A stretch of 64,000 nucleotides of DNA, taken from Variovorax sp. ZS18.2.2. GTDB taxonomy: Bacteria > Pseudomonadota > Gammaproteobacteria > Burkholderiales > Burkholderiaceae_C. Below the pieces are notes generated by a model. That model worked only from the letters and a program-made list of their open reading frames with translations. It had not been told where the DNA came from and made no database searches. This document shows positions 8,966-16,618 of the stretch, in pieces. The stretch spans positions 186,001-250,000 of the forward strand of contig NZ_JANLNM010000002.1 of the NCBI RefSeq assembly GCF_024701975.1, read 5' to 3'. A program made the translations under genes and the position numbers. Positions within the stretch are counted from its first letter, which is position 1. The number at the start of each line of letters is the position of its first letter.

Positions 8966-9514
8966 TCACCGAGCCGGAGGAATCTCGAACACCAGACACG
9001 TCGTCGTCGCATGTGCATACAGCGTGCCATCGGCCCCGACAAGCCGTGCCTCAGCCGTCGCAAGCTGCCGCCCGCAGTGGATCACCTTGCCTTCAGCGCG
9101 CACCCGCTGCACCTTCGGCGTGAGGCCCTTCACGTAGTTCACGCTCAGTTCGGCGGTCGTATAGCCGCGGCCGGGCGGCATCATCGTGTGGACCGAGCAG
9201 CCCAAAGCCGAATCCAGCATCGTGGCGACCCAACCACCGTGGATGGTGCCCAGCGGGTTCAGGTGCTGCGCGAGCGGCGTGCCCTGGAACACGGCGATGC
9301 CCTTGCTGACCGAGACGATCGTGAAGTCCAGCGTCTTGGCGATGGCCGCGTAGGGAATCTCGCCGTTCAGCATCGCCTGCATGACTTCGAGCCCGGTCTT
9401 GCCGGCGATCTGGTCGGGGCGGGCGAGCCCGGGGCCCGGGCCGCCTTCGAGGCGGTCGGTGATCGCGCGTTCCTCGGCGATCCATGCGTCGAGCTGGCTG
9501 GTGGGTTGCGTCAT
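8966..9514 (-). CDS. PaaI-type hotdog thioesterase
   Basis: A 182-residue acyl-CoA thioesterase of the PaaI/YdiI hotdog family. The core motif is LNPLGTIHGGWVATMLDSALGC (about 90-111), including the conserved HGG, followed by YTTAELSVNYVKGLTP. The open frame extends upstream to 9574, but ATG 9514 is preferred because the extension contains the operator/promoter region and homologs start with a short polar segment. It is divergent from a MarR gene across a 27-bp palindrome, so it is probably a MarR target. Substrates are likely aromatic or medium-chain acyl-CoAs; this is not shown. Confidence 0.88.
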   Translation of the reverse strand: MTQPTSQLDAWIAEERAITDRLEGGPGPGLARPDQIAGKTGLEVMQAMLNGEIPYAAIAKTLDFTIVSVSKGIAVFQGTPLAQHLNPLGTIHGGWVATMLDSALGCSVHTMMPPGRGYTTAELSVNYVKGLTPKVQRVRAEGKVIHCGRQLATAEARLVGADGTLYAHATTTCLVFEIPPAR

Positions 9515-9553
9515 GCCTGTACTGCTCCTGGGGGCTTTGAATGAGGTCGCGAA

Positions 9554-9580
9554 TTGTATATGCAACAGTTGCACCTACAA
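9554..9580. promoter_or_regulatory. MarR operator with overlapping divergent promoters
   Basis: A 27-bp dyad centred on 9567: outer arms TTGTA/TACAA and inner arms TGCAAC/GTTGCA around one central base, with 22 of 26 arm positions paired. Each outer arm provides a TACAAT -10 hexamer for one strand, and the opposite arm gives a TTGTA(T/G) -35-like hexamer 16 bp away. A repressor bound here would block both promoters. The forward start point would fall about 2 bases before the marR ATG, suggesting a leaderless transcript. Confidence 0.7.
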
Positions 9581-9589
9581 TCATCGCCC

Positions 9590-10045
9590 ATGGACATCCA
9601 GACCAAACCCCGCGGCTGTACGAGTTTCAAGGTACGACAGCTCATGCGTCGCCTGTCGACGCACTACGACGCCGAGGTGTCCAAGAGCGGTCTCAAGACC
9701 ACGCAGTACTCGCTGCTGTCGCACCTCAAGCGGCTGGGCTCTTCCCGCCCGGTCGACCTGGCGGGCGAGCTCAAGATGACCGCTTCCACATTGAGCCGCA
9801 ACCTGCAGCCGCTGATCGCCGCGGGCTGGATTGCGCAAAGCGCCGGCGCCGATGCGCGCAGCCTCCTCGTGGCGCTCACGCCCGAGGGCGAGGCCAAATG
9901 GCGCGAAGCCCAGCAGCACTGGAAGACCGCGCAGCAGAAGCTCAACGCGCTGCTGGGCGTGGAGCGCGTGCTGGCGCTGCACCTGTTGATCGACGAGTCG
10001 CTCGAACTGCTGGGCGCCGACGACGCCGCAGACCCGCAGGACTGA
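9590..10045 (+). CDS. MarR family transcriptional regulator
   Basis: A 151-residue winged-helix regulator. The recognition region is SSRPVDLAGELKMTASTLSRNLQPLIAAGWI (about 50-80), and the wing GADARSLLVALTPEGE is typical of MarR. Long helices at both ends would form the dimer interface. ATG 9590 is chosen because the in-frame ATG at 9554 lies inside the operator. It is divergent from the thioesterase and upstream of MFS, MATE and SDR genes. It most likely represses itself and the thioesterase through the 9554-9580 dyad; control of the downstream transporters is inferred only from position. Confidence 0.92.
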   Translation: MDIQTKPRGCTSFKVRQLMRRLSTHYDAEVSKSGLKTTQYSLLSHLKRLGSSRPVDLAGELKMTASTLSRNLQPLIAAGWIAQSAGADARSLLVALTPEGEAKWREAQQHWKTAQQKLNALLGVERVLALHLLIDESLELLGADDAADPQD

Positions 10046-10148
10046 GGCACACCACCCACCCCACCCACGCGACACAGCCGCGCTGACAGAGCAGCACGGG
10101 CTGGGTTTCTTTTCCCCCTCCACATCCCATTCCAACAGCTGAGGCCCC

Positions 10149-11465
10149 ATGTTCGCCACCCAAGTTTCCGCATGGCTGCAGCGCCGCGGCATCCACTACG
10201 GATGGATCGTCGCTGCCATCACCTTCCTGACCATGCTGACGATGTCGGCCGCGCTGGGCCTGCCGGGCGCGATGCTGCAGCCGCTGGGCAAGGAGTTCGG
10301 CTGGAGCACCGAGCAGATCTCCTCGGCGCTCGCGCTGCGCTTCGCGCTCTTCGGCCTCATGGGCCCGTTCGCCGCGGTGCTGATGGAACGCTATGGCCTG
10401 CGCGCGGTGATCTGCACCGGCCTCGCGCTGGTCGGCCTCGGCATGGCGCTGGTCACCATGGCCTCGCAGTTGTGGCAGCTCTTCGTGCTATGGAGCCTGA
10501 TGCTGGGCCTGGGCACCGGCATGACGGCGCTGGTGCTCGGCGCGGTGGTGGCCAACCGCTGGTTCGTCGCGCGCCGCGGGCTGGTCATCGGCATGCTCAC
10601 GGCCAGCTCGGCGACAGGGCAACTGGCCTTCCTGCCGTTCGCGGCCTGGATGATCGAGCACTGGGGCTGGCGCTCGGCCATCGTGCCGATCGTGATCGGC
10701 AGCGTGCTGATCGCGGTGCTCGCGCTGTGCCTGGTGCGCAACCGGCCGTCCGATGTTGGCCTGCTTCCCTACGGTGAATTGCCCGGCACACAACCGGCCG
10801 CACCGGCCGCGCCCGTGGCGATGATGAACTTCGCCACGCCGTTCCGCGTGCTGAAGGAGGTCGCGACCAACCGCACCTTCCTGATCCTGGCCGCCACCTT
10901 CTTCATCTGCGGCCTCAGCACCAATGGCCTCGTGCAGACGCACTTCATCTCGCTATGCGGCGACAACGGCATGGGCGCCGTGCCCGCGGCCTCGGTGCTC
11001 GCGATGATGGGCGCGTTCGACTTCGTGGGCACCATCCTCTCGGGCTGGCTCTCGGACCGCTATGACAACCGCAAGCTGCTGTTCTGGTACTACGGCCTTC
11101 GCGGTCTGTCGCTCTTCTGGCTGCCGCATTCGGAATTCACGATCTACGGCCTCGGCCTTTTCGCGATGTTCTATGGCCTCGACTGGATCGCCACCGTGCC
11201 GCCGACCGTCAAGCTCGCGGGCGCGACCTTCGGCCCGGCCAAGGTGGGCCTCGTGTTCGGCTGGATCTTTGCCGCGCACCAGCTGGGCGCCGCCACGGCC
11301 GCGTACGGAGCGGGCTTTTCGCGCACGCTGCTCTTGACCTACACGCCGGCGCTGTACGCAGCCGGTGCCGCCTGCCTGGTTGCGGCCGTCATCGTGATGA
11401 TGATCCGTCGCCCCGCAGCCAAGGTCGGCGCGCCGGTCCCGCCCGCAGCGGCAGCACGCGCCTGA
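10149..11465 (+). CDS. MFS transporter
   Basis: A 438-residue inner-membrane carrier with about 12 predicted helices. The N-terminal pattern (GIHYGWIVAAITFL) and the loop-2 region MERYGLRAVI resemble the oxalate/formate antiporter or monocarboxylate branch of the MFS. LSDRYDNRKLL follows helix 8. The substrate is probably an organic acid but cannot be read from the sequence. It lies 103 bp downstream of the marR stop, and a MATE exporter gene starts 34 bp after it, so the three may form one regulon. Confidence 0.9.
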   Translation: MFATQVSAWLQRRGIHYGWIVAAITFLTMLTMSAALGLPGAMLQPLGKEFGWSTEQISSALALRFALFGLMGPFAAVLMERYGLRAVICTGLALVGLGMALVTMASQLWQLFVLWSLMLGLGTGMTALVLGAVVANRWFVARRGLVIGMLTASSATGQLAFLPFAAWMIEHWGWRSAIVPIVIGSVLIAVLALCLVRNRPSDVGLLPYGELPGTQPAAPAAPVAMMNFATPFRVLKEVATNRTFLILAATFFICGLSTNGLVQTHFISLCGDNGMGAVPAASVLAMMGAFDFVGTILSGWLSDRYDNRKLLFWYYGLRGLSLFWLPHSEFTIYGLGLFAMFYGLDWIATVPPTVKLAGATFGPAKVGLVFGWIFAAHQLGAATAAYGAGFSRTLLLTYTPALYAAGAACLVAAVIVMMIRRPAAKVGAPVPPAAAARA

Positions 11466-11499
11466 TCGATCACCGAAGCGATCACCCGAAAGCCCCGCC

Positions 11500-12918
11500 A
11501 TGACCACCCCCGCCCAAGGCGAACTCGACCCGCGCACACGCCGCCTGCTCGAGGCGCCCATCGTGCCCACGCTGCTGCGCCTCGCAGCCCCCAACGTGCT
11601 CGTGATGGTGGCGCAGGCCTCCGTCGGGCTCATCGAGACCTACTTCGTCGGCAAGCTCGGCACCGATGCGCTCGCGGGCATGGCGCTGGTGTTCCCGATC
11701 GTGATGCTGATGCAGATGACCTCCAGCGGCGCGATGGGCGGCGGCATCGCCTCGTCGATTGCCCGCGCGCTCGGTGCACGCCGCCGCGACAACGCCGATG
11801 CGCTGGTGTGGCATGCGGTCGTCATCGCGCTCGGTTTCGGCCTGTTCTTTTCGCTGGCGCTGCTGTTCGGCGGACGCTGGCTCTACGGAATCATGGGCGG
11901 CACGGGGGCTTCGCTCGATGCCGCGCTGACCTACTCGAACTGGGTGTTCGTGGGCGCGGTGCTGGTGTGGCTCTTCAACTCGCTCTCGGCCATCATCCGC
12001 GGCACCGGCAACATGGCGGTGCCCGCCAACGTGACGGTGGTGGGCGTGGTGTTCCTCATTCCGGCGTCGCCGCTGCTGATCTTCGGCTGGGGGCCGATTC
12101 CGGGCATGGGCATCGCTGGTGGCGCGATGGCGCTGCTGCTGTACTACCTGCTGGGTTCGATCGCGCTCATCGTCTACCTGCGCTCGCCGCGCAGCCTGCT
12201 CAAGCCGACGCTGTCGGCGCTGAAGCTGCAGTGGCCGATGTTCCGCGACATCCTGCGCATCGGGCTCGTCGGCGCGGTGTCGACGGTGGCGACCAACCTG
12301 TCGATCGGCATCGCGACCGCGCTCACCGGGCACTTCGGCTCGGGCGCGCTGGCCGGCTACGGCACCGCGTCACGGCTCGAGTACCTGCTGGTGCCGCTGG
12401 TCTTCGGCCTGGGCGCGCCGCTGGTCGCGATGGTCGGCACCTGCATGGGCGCGGGGCAGCGCGAACGCGCGCTGCGTGCCACCTGGGCCGGCGCAGCGCT
12501 GGCCTTTGCGCTGACCGAGACCATCGGCCTCGCGGCCGCGCTGTTCCCGCGTCCATGGCTGCTGCTGTTCGGCAACGACCCGGCCATGCTCGAGACCGGC
12601 GCGCACTACCTGCGCGTGGTGGGGCCGCTCTACGGCTTCTTCGGCGTCGGCCTCGTCCTGTATTTCGCCTCGCAGGGCGCGGGCCGCCTGCTGTGGCCGG
12701 TGCTCGGCAACATCGCGCGCCTCGCCGTGGCGGGCACGGGCGGCTGGCTCGCGCTGCGCTGGGGCGGCGGGCTCACCGGCGTGTTCGCGGCGCAGGGCGT
12801 GGCGCTGGTGGTGTACGGCATCGTGATTGCCTCGGCGATCGCGGGCGGCGCGTGGTTCGGCCGCGTGGGCTGGCCGCGCACGCCCTCCGGATTGCTGCGC
12901 CGGGTGGCGCAGGCCTGA
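11500..12918 (+). CDS. MATE family efflux transporter
   Basis: A 472-residue inner-membrane multidrug/toxin extrusion carrier with 12 helices in two MatE halves. The first half starts LLRLAAPNVLVMVAQASVGLIETYFVGKLGTDALAGMALVFP, and the second has LRIGLVGAVSTVATNLSIGIATALTGHFGSGALAGYG. It exports cationic or other toxic compounds using a Na+ or H+ gradient. Family membership is clear, the substrate is not. It sits in a plus-strand row with the MFS and SDR genes. Confidence 0.93.
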   Translation: MTTPAQGELDPRTRRLLEAPIVPTLLRLAAPNVLVMVAQASVGLIETYFVGKLGTDALAGMALVFPIVMLMQMTSSGAMGGGIASSIARALGARRRDNADALVWHAVVIALGFGLFFSLALLFGGRWLYGIMGGTGASLDAALTYSNWVFVGAVLVWLFNSLSAIIRGTGNMAVPANVTVVGVVFLIPASPLLIFGWGPIPGMGIAGGAMALLLYYLLGSIALIVYLRSPRSLLKPTLSALKLQWPMFRDILRIGLVGAVSTVATNLSIGIATALTGHFGSGALAGYGTASRLEYLLVPLVFGLGAPLVAMVGTCMGAGQRERALRATWAGAALAFALTETIGLAAALFPRPWLLLFGNDPAMLETGAHYLRVVGPLYGFFGVGLVLYFASQGAGRLLWPVLGNIARLAVAGTGGWLALRWGGGLTGVFAAQGVALVVYGIVIASAIAGGAWFGRVGWPRTPSGLLRRVAQA

Positions 12919-12957
12919 AACAGTTTTCTACATAGCTACCAAAGGCAAAGGCTCCCC

Positions 12958-13674
12958 ATGAAAATCAAGGACTCCGTCGTCTTCATCACCGGCGCCAACC
13001 GAGGCCTCGGGCTGGCCTTTGCCAAGGCCGCGCTCGCGGCGGGTGCGAGCAAGGTCTATGGCGCCGCGCGCGACCCGAAGAGCATCACGCTGGTCGGCGT
13101 GACGCCGGTGCCGCTCGATGTGACGCAGCCCGCGCAGATCGCCGCGGCGGTCGCGGCTTGCGGCGATGTCACGCTGCTCGTCAACAACGCGGGCATCTCG
13201 CGCGGATCGAACCTGCTGGGTGCAGGCGCGGTCGATGCGGCGCGGGCCGAGTTCGAGACCAACTTCTTCGGCTCCTGGGCGCTGACCCAAGCCTTCGCGC
13301 CGGTGCTCGCGGCCAACGGCGGCGGTGCGGTCATCAACGTGCTGTCGGTGCTGAGCTGGATCACCTTTCCGGGCGTGGCGACCTATAGCGCCACGAAGTC
13401 GGCCACATGGTCGCTGAGCAACGGCCTGCGCAACGAACTGGCGGGACAGGGCACGCAGGTGACCAGCCTGCACGTGGCCTTCATGGACACCGACATGGCC
13501 GCGCATGTGCCTGGCGCCAAGGCATCACCCGACGACGTGGCGCGTCAGGCCTTTGCTGGTGTGGAAGCCGGCAAGCCCGAGGTGCTGGCCGACGAGGTCA
13601 CGCGCCAGGTCAAGCAGAGCCTGTCGAGCGACGCGCCGGCCTATGCGGCGGCGCCGAAACCTGCTGCGACCTGA
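12958..13674 (+). CDS. Short-chain dehydrogenase/reductase (SDR)
   Basis: A 238-residue NAD(P)-dependent classical SDR. The cofactor motif is TGANRGLG (about 11-18), followed by NNAG (about 77-80), the catalytic Ser in VLSVLSW and YSATKSA, giving Tyr-x3-Lys. Three residues before the YxxxK motif read FPGVAT, as in many uncharacterised SDRs. The substrate is unknown. A strong hairpin terminator follows 15 bp after the stop and marks the end of the plus-strand group that begins with marR. Confidence 0.92.
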   Translation: MKIKDSVVFITGANRGLGLAFAKAALAAGASKVYGAARDPKSITLVGVTPVPLDVTQPAQIAAAVAACGDVTLLVNNAGISRGSNLLGAGAVDAARAEFETNFFGSWALTQAFAPVLAANGGGAVINVLSVLSWITFPGVATYSATKSATWSLSNGLRNELAGQGTQVTSLHVAFMDTDMAAHVPGAKASPDDVARQAFAGVEAGKPEVLADEVTRQVKQSLSSDAPAYAAAPKPAAT

Positions 13675-13689
13675 GCGGCGCCACAAAAG

Positions 13690-13719
13690 AAAAACCCGGG
13701 CGCTCGGCCCGGGTTTTTT
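13690..13719. terminator. Bidirectional terminator
   Basis: A 7-bp GC stem CCCGGGC / GCCCGGG with loop GCTCG is flanked by five A and six T residues, so it is a good terminator in both directions. It lies between the convergent SDR gene and the secreted proline-rich gene. Confidence 0.9.
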
Positions 13720-13731
13720 CGTTCTGGTCGA

Positions 13732-14061
13732 TCAATAGCGGTAGGGGTTGTTCGGCCGGCGGTCGTAGCGGTTGGGCACGCCGTCCCCGTCGTTGTCGCG
13801 GCGGCCACCGTAATGGCGGCGGTCGTCCCAGCGGCGGCCATGGTCGTAGCCGCGGCCATCGCGACCATCGCGGTAATAGCCCGGGTGGTAGTGGCGCGGC
13901 GGAGGCGGCGGTGCGTAGTAGCGGCGCGGGGGCGGCGGTGCGGGCACCACGTACACCTGGGCCTGGATGAAGCGGCCACCGGTCTGGGCCTGCGCCGGTG
14001 CGCTGAGTGCAGCCAGCGACATCAGGGCGGCTGCGGCGAATGCGAAAGTGAGCTTTTTCAT
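13732..14061 (-). CDS. Small secreted Pro/Tyr/Gly-rich protein with Ca-binding-like motif
   Basis: A 109-residue protein of unknown function. A clear signal peptide (MKKLTFAFAAAALMSLAALSAPAQA) is followed by a mature part rich in Pro, Tyr, Arg and Gly (PPPPRRYYAPPPPP, then YRDGRDGRGYDHGRRW). Near the C-terminus NDGDGVPNRYDRRPNNP resembles a thrombospondin type 3 / DxDxDG calcium-binding repeat. ATG 14061 is chosen because it starts the signal peptide; the longer open frame upstream is non-coding in character. Similar short proteins are common and unexplained in comamonads. A direct repeat 40-60 bp upstream suggests control by a response regulator. Confidence 0.78.
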   Translation of the reverse strand: MKKLTFAFAAAALMSLAALSAPAQAQTGGRFIQAQVYVVPAPPPPRRYYAPPPPPRHYHPGYYRDGRDGRGYDHGRRWDDRRHYGGRRDNDGDGVPNRYDRRPNNPYRY

Positions 14062-14101
14062 GGCAACTCCCGTGGAGTGGTTGGAAGCCTCATCGTCGTT
14101 G

Positions 14102-14120
14102 CCTTGTGTGAACCTTGTGT
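14102..14120 (-). promoter_or_regulatory. Direct repeat, possible response-regulator site
   Basis: CCTTGTGT occurs twice with an 11-bp period (14102-14109 and 14113-14120). On the minus strand it reads TTACACAAGG then TTCACACAAGG, about 40-60 bp upstream of the secreted-protein start. Head-to-tail sites one helical turn apart are typical of OmpR/PhoB-family regulators. The regulator is not identified. Confidence 0.4.
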
Positions 14121-14287
14121 AAGGCTGAGGCGAAATCGGATGAAGAGCTGTAAGCAGCCGGTAGACGTGTGACGTCAACTGGGCATGCCACGATGCTAAT
14201 GCGTGGTGCGCCCGTTGGGCGCTGTCGCGGGTGTGCCGTTGGATGTAGGCCGAGAGGCCGTGTGCATGTCCGCGCGCTCGCGTGCGC

Positions 14288-15025
14288 TCAGGCGCGCGCG
14301 GCGGGCAGCATGCGGCGCAGCGCTTCGAAGAACAGGTCCGACTGCTCGCGCTCGCCCTGGATCTGCGCCGCCACATGCGCGGCCAGCTTCGCATCGACGG
14401 GCGCGAGCGGCCGACCGGTCGACTGCGCAATCACCTGGTGCAGGCACGCCCGTTCGAGGTAGTACAGATCGTCGTAGGCATGCGCGATGGTCGCGCCCGC
14501 CACGATCACGCCGTGGTTCGCGAGAAAGGCCACGTCCTTGCCGGCCATCGCGCGGGCGATGCGCTCACCCTCTGCATCGTCGAGCGCAAGGCCGTTGTAG
14601 ACCGCGTCGACCGCGATGCGGTTCACGTAGCGCATCGCGTTCTGGCTCGCCGTCGGATCGAGCGCGCGATCGACTGTGAGCGTGAGCGCGGTGGCGTACG
14701 GCATGTGGCAGTGCAGCACGACCGCGTGGCCGGTGAGCCGATGCACCGCGCCGTGGATGAAGAGTGCGGTGGGCTCCACGCGGTGGCGGCCGGCGAGCAC
14801 TTCGCCGTGCACGTCGATCAGCACGATGTCGTCGGGGCCGATCTCGCTCCAGTGCAGGCCGCGCGGGTTGATGAGGTAGCGGTCCTGCGCGCCCGGCAGC
14901 ATCACGCTGAAGTGGTTGCAGACGCCTTCGGACAACCCGTGGTGGGCGGCGGCGCGCAGGGCCAGCGCGAGGTCTTCGCGCTGCTTGCGGACGGCGGGGC
15001 TGGCGTAGGTGGACTCTGCGGACAT
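14288..15025 (-). CDS. Class II aldolase/adducin family protein
   Basis: A 245-residue zinc-type aldolase-fold protein. Visible are GVCNHFSVMLP (about 34-44), the zinc-binding HCHMPYA (about 107-113) and the later FLANHGVIVAG. It lacks a confident subgroup signature (fuculose-phosphate aldolase, ribulose-phosphate epimerase or decarboxylase). ATG 15025 is used because the in-frame upstream extension overlaps the intergenic region. It is the last gene of the galactonate-type operon, 37 bp after dgoA. Its role there is unclear, because the DgoA aldolase already completes the pathway. It may process another sugar acid. Confidence 0.85.
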   Translation of the reverse strand: MSAESTYASPAVRKQREDLALALRAAAHHGLSEGVCNHFSVMLPGAQDRYLINPRGLHWSEIGPDDIVLIDVHGEVLAGRHRVEPTALFIHGAVHRLTGHAVVLHCHMPYATALTLTVDRALDPTASQNAMRYVNRIAVDAVYNGLALDDAEGERIARAMAGKDVAFLANHGVIVAGATIAHAYDDLYYLERACLHQVIAQSTGRPLAPVDAKLAAHVAAQIQGEREQSDLFFEALRRMLPAARA

Positions 15026-15062
15026 CGTGTCTCCTTCTTTTTTCTTGGGGACCGGTGCGGGA

Positions 15063-15704
15063 TCAGGCGTTCGTGGTGCCCGTCCAGGCCGAGATGAATT
15101 TCTTCGCATCGTCGCGCACGGCCGAAGCCTGCTTGCCCGGCTTGTAGAGCGCGGAGCCGATGCCGAAGCCGGCAGCGCCCGCTGCGCGCCACTCGCCCAT
15201 GTTCAACGGCGTGATACCGCCCACGGGCATCACCGGCGTGCCGGCCGGGAGCACCGCGAGCAGTGCCTTCACCACCGCGGGCGAGGCCAGTTCGGCGGGA
15301 AAGAGCTTGAGCCCCGTGGCGCCGGCCGCGAGCGCGCCGAAGGCCTCGGTCGGCGTCATCACGCCGGGGAGGCACACCATGCCGAGCTTCACCGCCTCGG
15401 CGATGACCGCGGCGTTGAAGTTGGGCGACACGATCAGCTCGCCGCCGGCCGCATGCACGTCGCGCACCTGCTGCGCATCGAGCACCGTGCCCGCGCCCAC
15501 CAGCGCCTGCGGAAAGCGCGCACGCATCAGCGCGATGCTGTCCAGGGGCTGCGGTGAATTGAGCGGCACTTCGAGCAGCCGGAAACCGGGCTCGACGATG
15601 GCGTCGCCGACATCCGCGGCCTCGGCAGGCGTGAGGCCGCGAAGGATGGCCACGAGCGGCAGGTCGCGCATCGCGGCGTTGAATTTTTCGAGGGGCGTGG
15701 TCAT
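15063..15704 (-). CDS. dgoA: 2-dehydro-3-deoxy-6-phosphogalactonate aldolase
   Basis: Cleaves 2-keto-3-deoxy-6-phosphogalactonate to pyruvate and glyceraldehyde-3-phosphate. The 213-residue protein belongs to the KDPG aldolase fold family. Glu45 is in LEVPLNSPQP and the Schiff-base Lys133 in GLKLFPAEL. The PLNSP loop is the DgoA form, unlike TLRTP in the eda of this window. It lies 8 bp downstream of the dgoK gene, in the natural order kinase then aldolase. Confidence 0.92.
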   Translation of the reverse strand: MTTPLEKFNAAMRDLPLVAILRGLTPAEAADVGDAIVEPGFRLLEVPLNSPQPLDSIALMRARFPQALVGAGTVLDAQQVRDVHAAGGELIVSPNFNAAVIAEAVKLGMVCLPGVMTPTEAFGALAAGATGLKLFPAELASPAVVKALLAVLPAGTPVMPVGGITPLNMGEWRAAGAAGFGIGSALYKPGKQASAVRDDAKKFISAWTGTTNA

Positions 15705-15712
15705 GGCGGGAA

Positions 15713-16618
15713 TCAGTGGTTGTCTGCTGCTGCAAGAAAGCCGGACAGCGCATGCAGTCCGGCCCAGGTGGCCTCGGCGCCGAGCGTGCGCGTGGCAACG
15801 CCCGCGGCGCGCAGGGCGAGGGTGTAGCGCTCGGTGAGCACGGGCGAGCCGATCAGCACCACCTCGCCGACCGCCTGCAGCGACTGGGTGCGCAACTCTT
15901 CGCCGATCAGGACGCCCGAGAGGTAGCTGGACAGCTCCTCCTTCGGCATGCGCTCGAACAGCGCGAGCGTGCGCGCGCCGAAGGCGTTGTGCAGCAGGCC
16001 GTGACCGTTCTCGGATTGGGTCACGCCTTGCAGGAACGCCGCTTCGTCAAGGGGCGCGGTGGCATCGAGCGTGCGCGCGAGGATCGAGTGCTGGCTCAGC
16101 AGTGCGTAGAACTCGCCCGTCATGCAGGTGCGAAAGCCCGCTACGCGGCCCTTCCGGACGGTGGCCCATTTGTTGTGGGTGCCGGGCAGCACGAAGAGGC
16201 CGTCGCTCGCGCCGGTGAGCGCCATGGCGCCGAAGATCTGCACCTCCTCGCCGCGCATCACGTCGGGCACGCCGTCATGCTCGTCGCTGAGTCCCGGCAC
16301 GATGGCGATGTGCGCACCGGGGATGGCGTCGATGCGGATGATCTTGCGGCCGACCTCGACGCGGCCCGCGGGGCAGGCGCAATACGGCGCCTCGACCCAG
16401 CCCTGCTTGCTGCCGGCCATGCCGGAGATGAGGCACTGCGCGCCTTCAAGGCGCATCCAGTCGCCGAACAGCGCTTCGAAGACGGCAGGGAATCCGCCTT
16501 CGGGGACCTTGAGGATGCCGCGCGCGTCGCTGCGCTCTTCGATCACCTTGCCGTCTGCATCCAGCAGTGCGCCGCGCAGGGAACTCGTGCCCCAGTCGAT
16601 TGCTACCAGTCTTGTCAT
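15713..16618 (-). CDS. dgoK: 2-dehydro-3-deoxygalactonokinase
   Basis: Phosphorylates 2-keto-3-deoxygalactonate at C6 with ATP. The 301-residue protein starts with the phosphate-1 motif AIDWGTSSLRGALLD of the ASKHA fold, followed by LISGMAGSKQGWVEAPY and LPGTHNKWATVRKG, both characteristic of DgoK. The length is normal. Its start codon abuts the stop of the dehydratase gene, so the two are probably translated in a coupled way. Confidence 0.93.
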   Translation of the reverse strand: MTRLVAIDWGTSSLRGALLDADGKVIEERSDARGILKVPEGGFPAVFEALFGDWMRLEGAQCLISGMAGSKQGWVEAPYCACPAGRVEVGRKIIRIDAIPGAHIAIVPGLSDEHDGVPDVMRGEEVQIFGAMALTGASDGLFVLPGTHNKWATVRKGRVAGFRTCMTGEFYALLSQHSILARTLDATAPLDEAAFLQGVTQSENGHGLLHNAFGARTLALFERMPKEELSSYLSGVLIGEELRTQSLQAVGEVVLIGSPVLTERYTLALRAAGVATRTLGAEATWAGLHALSGFLAAADNH

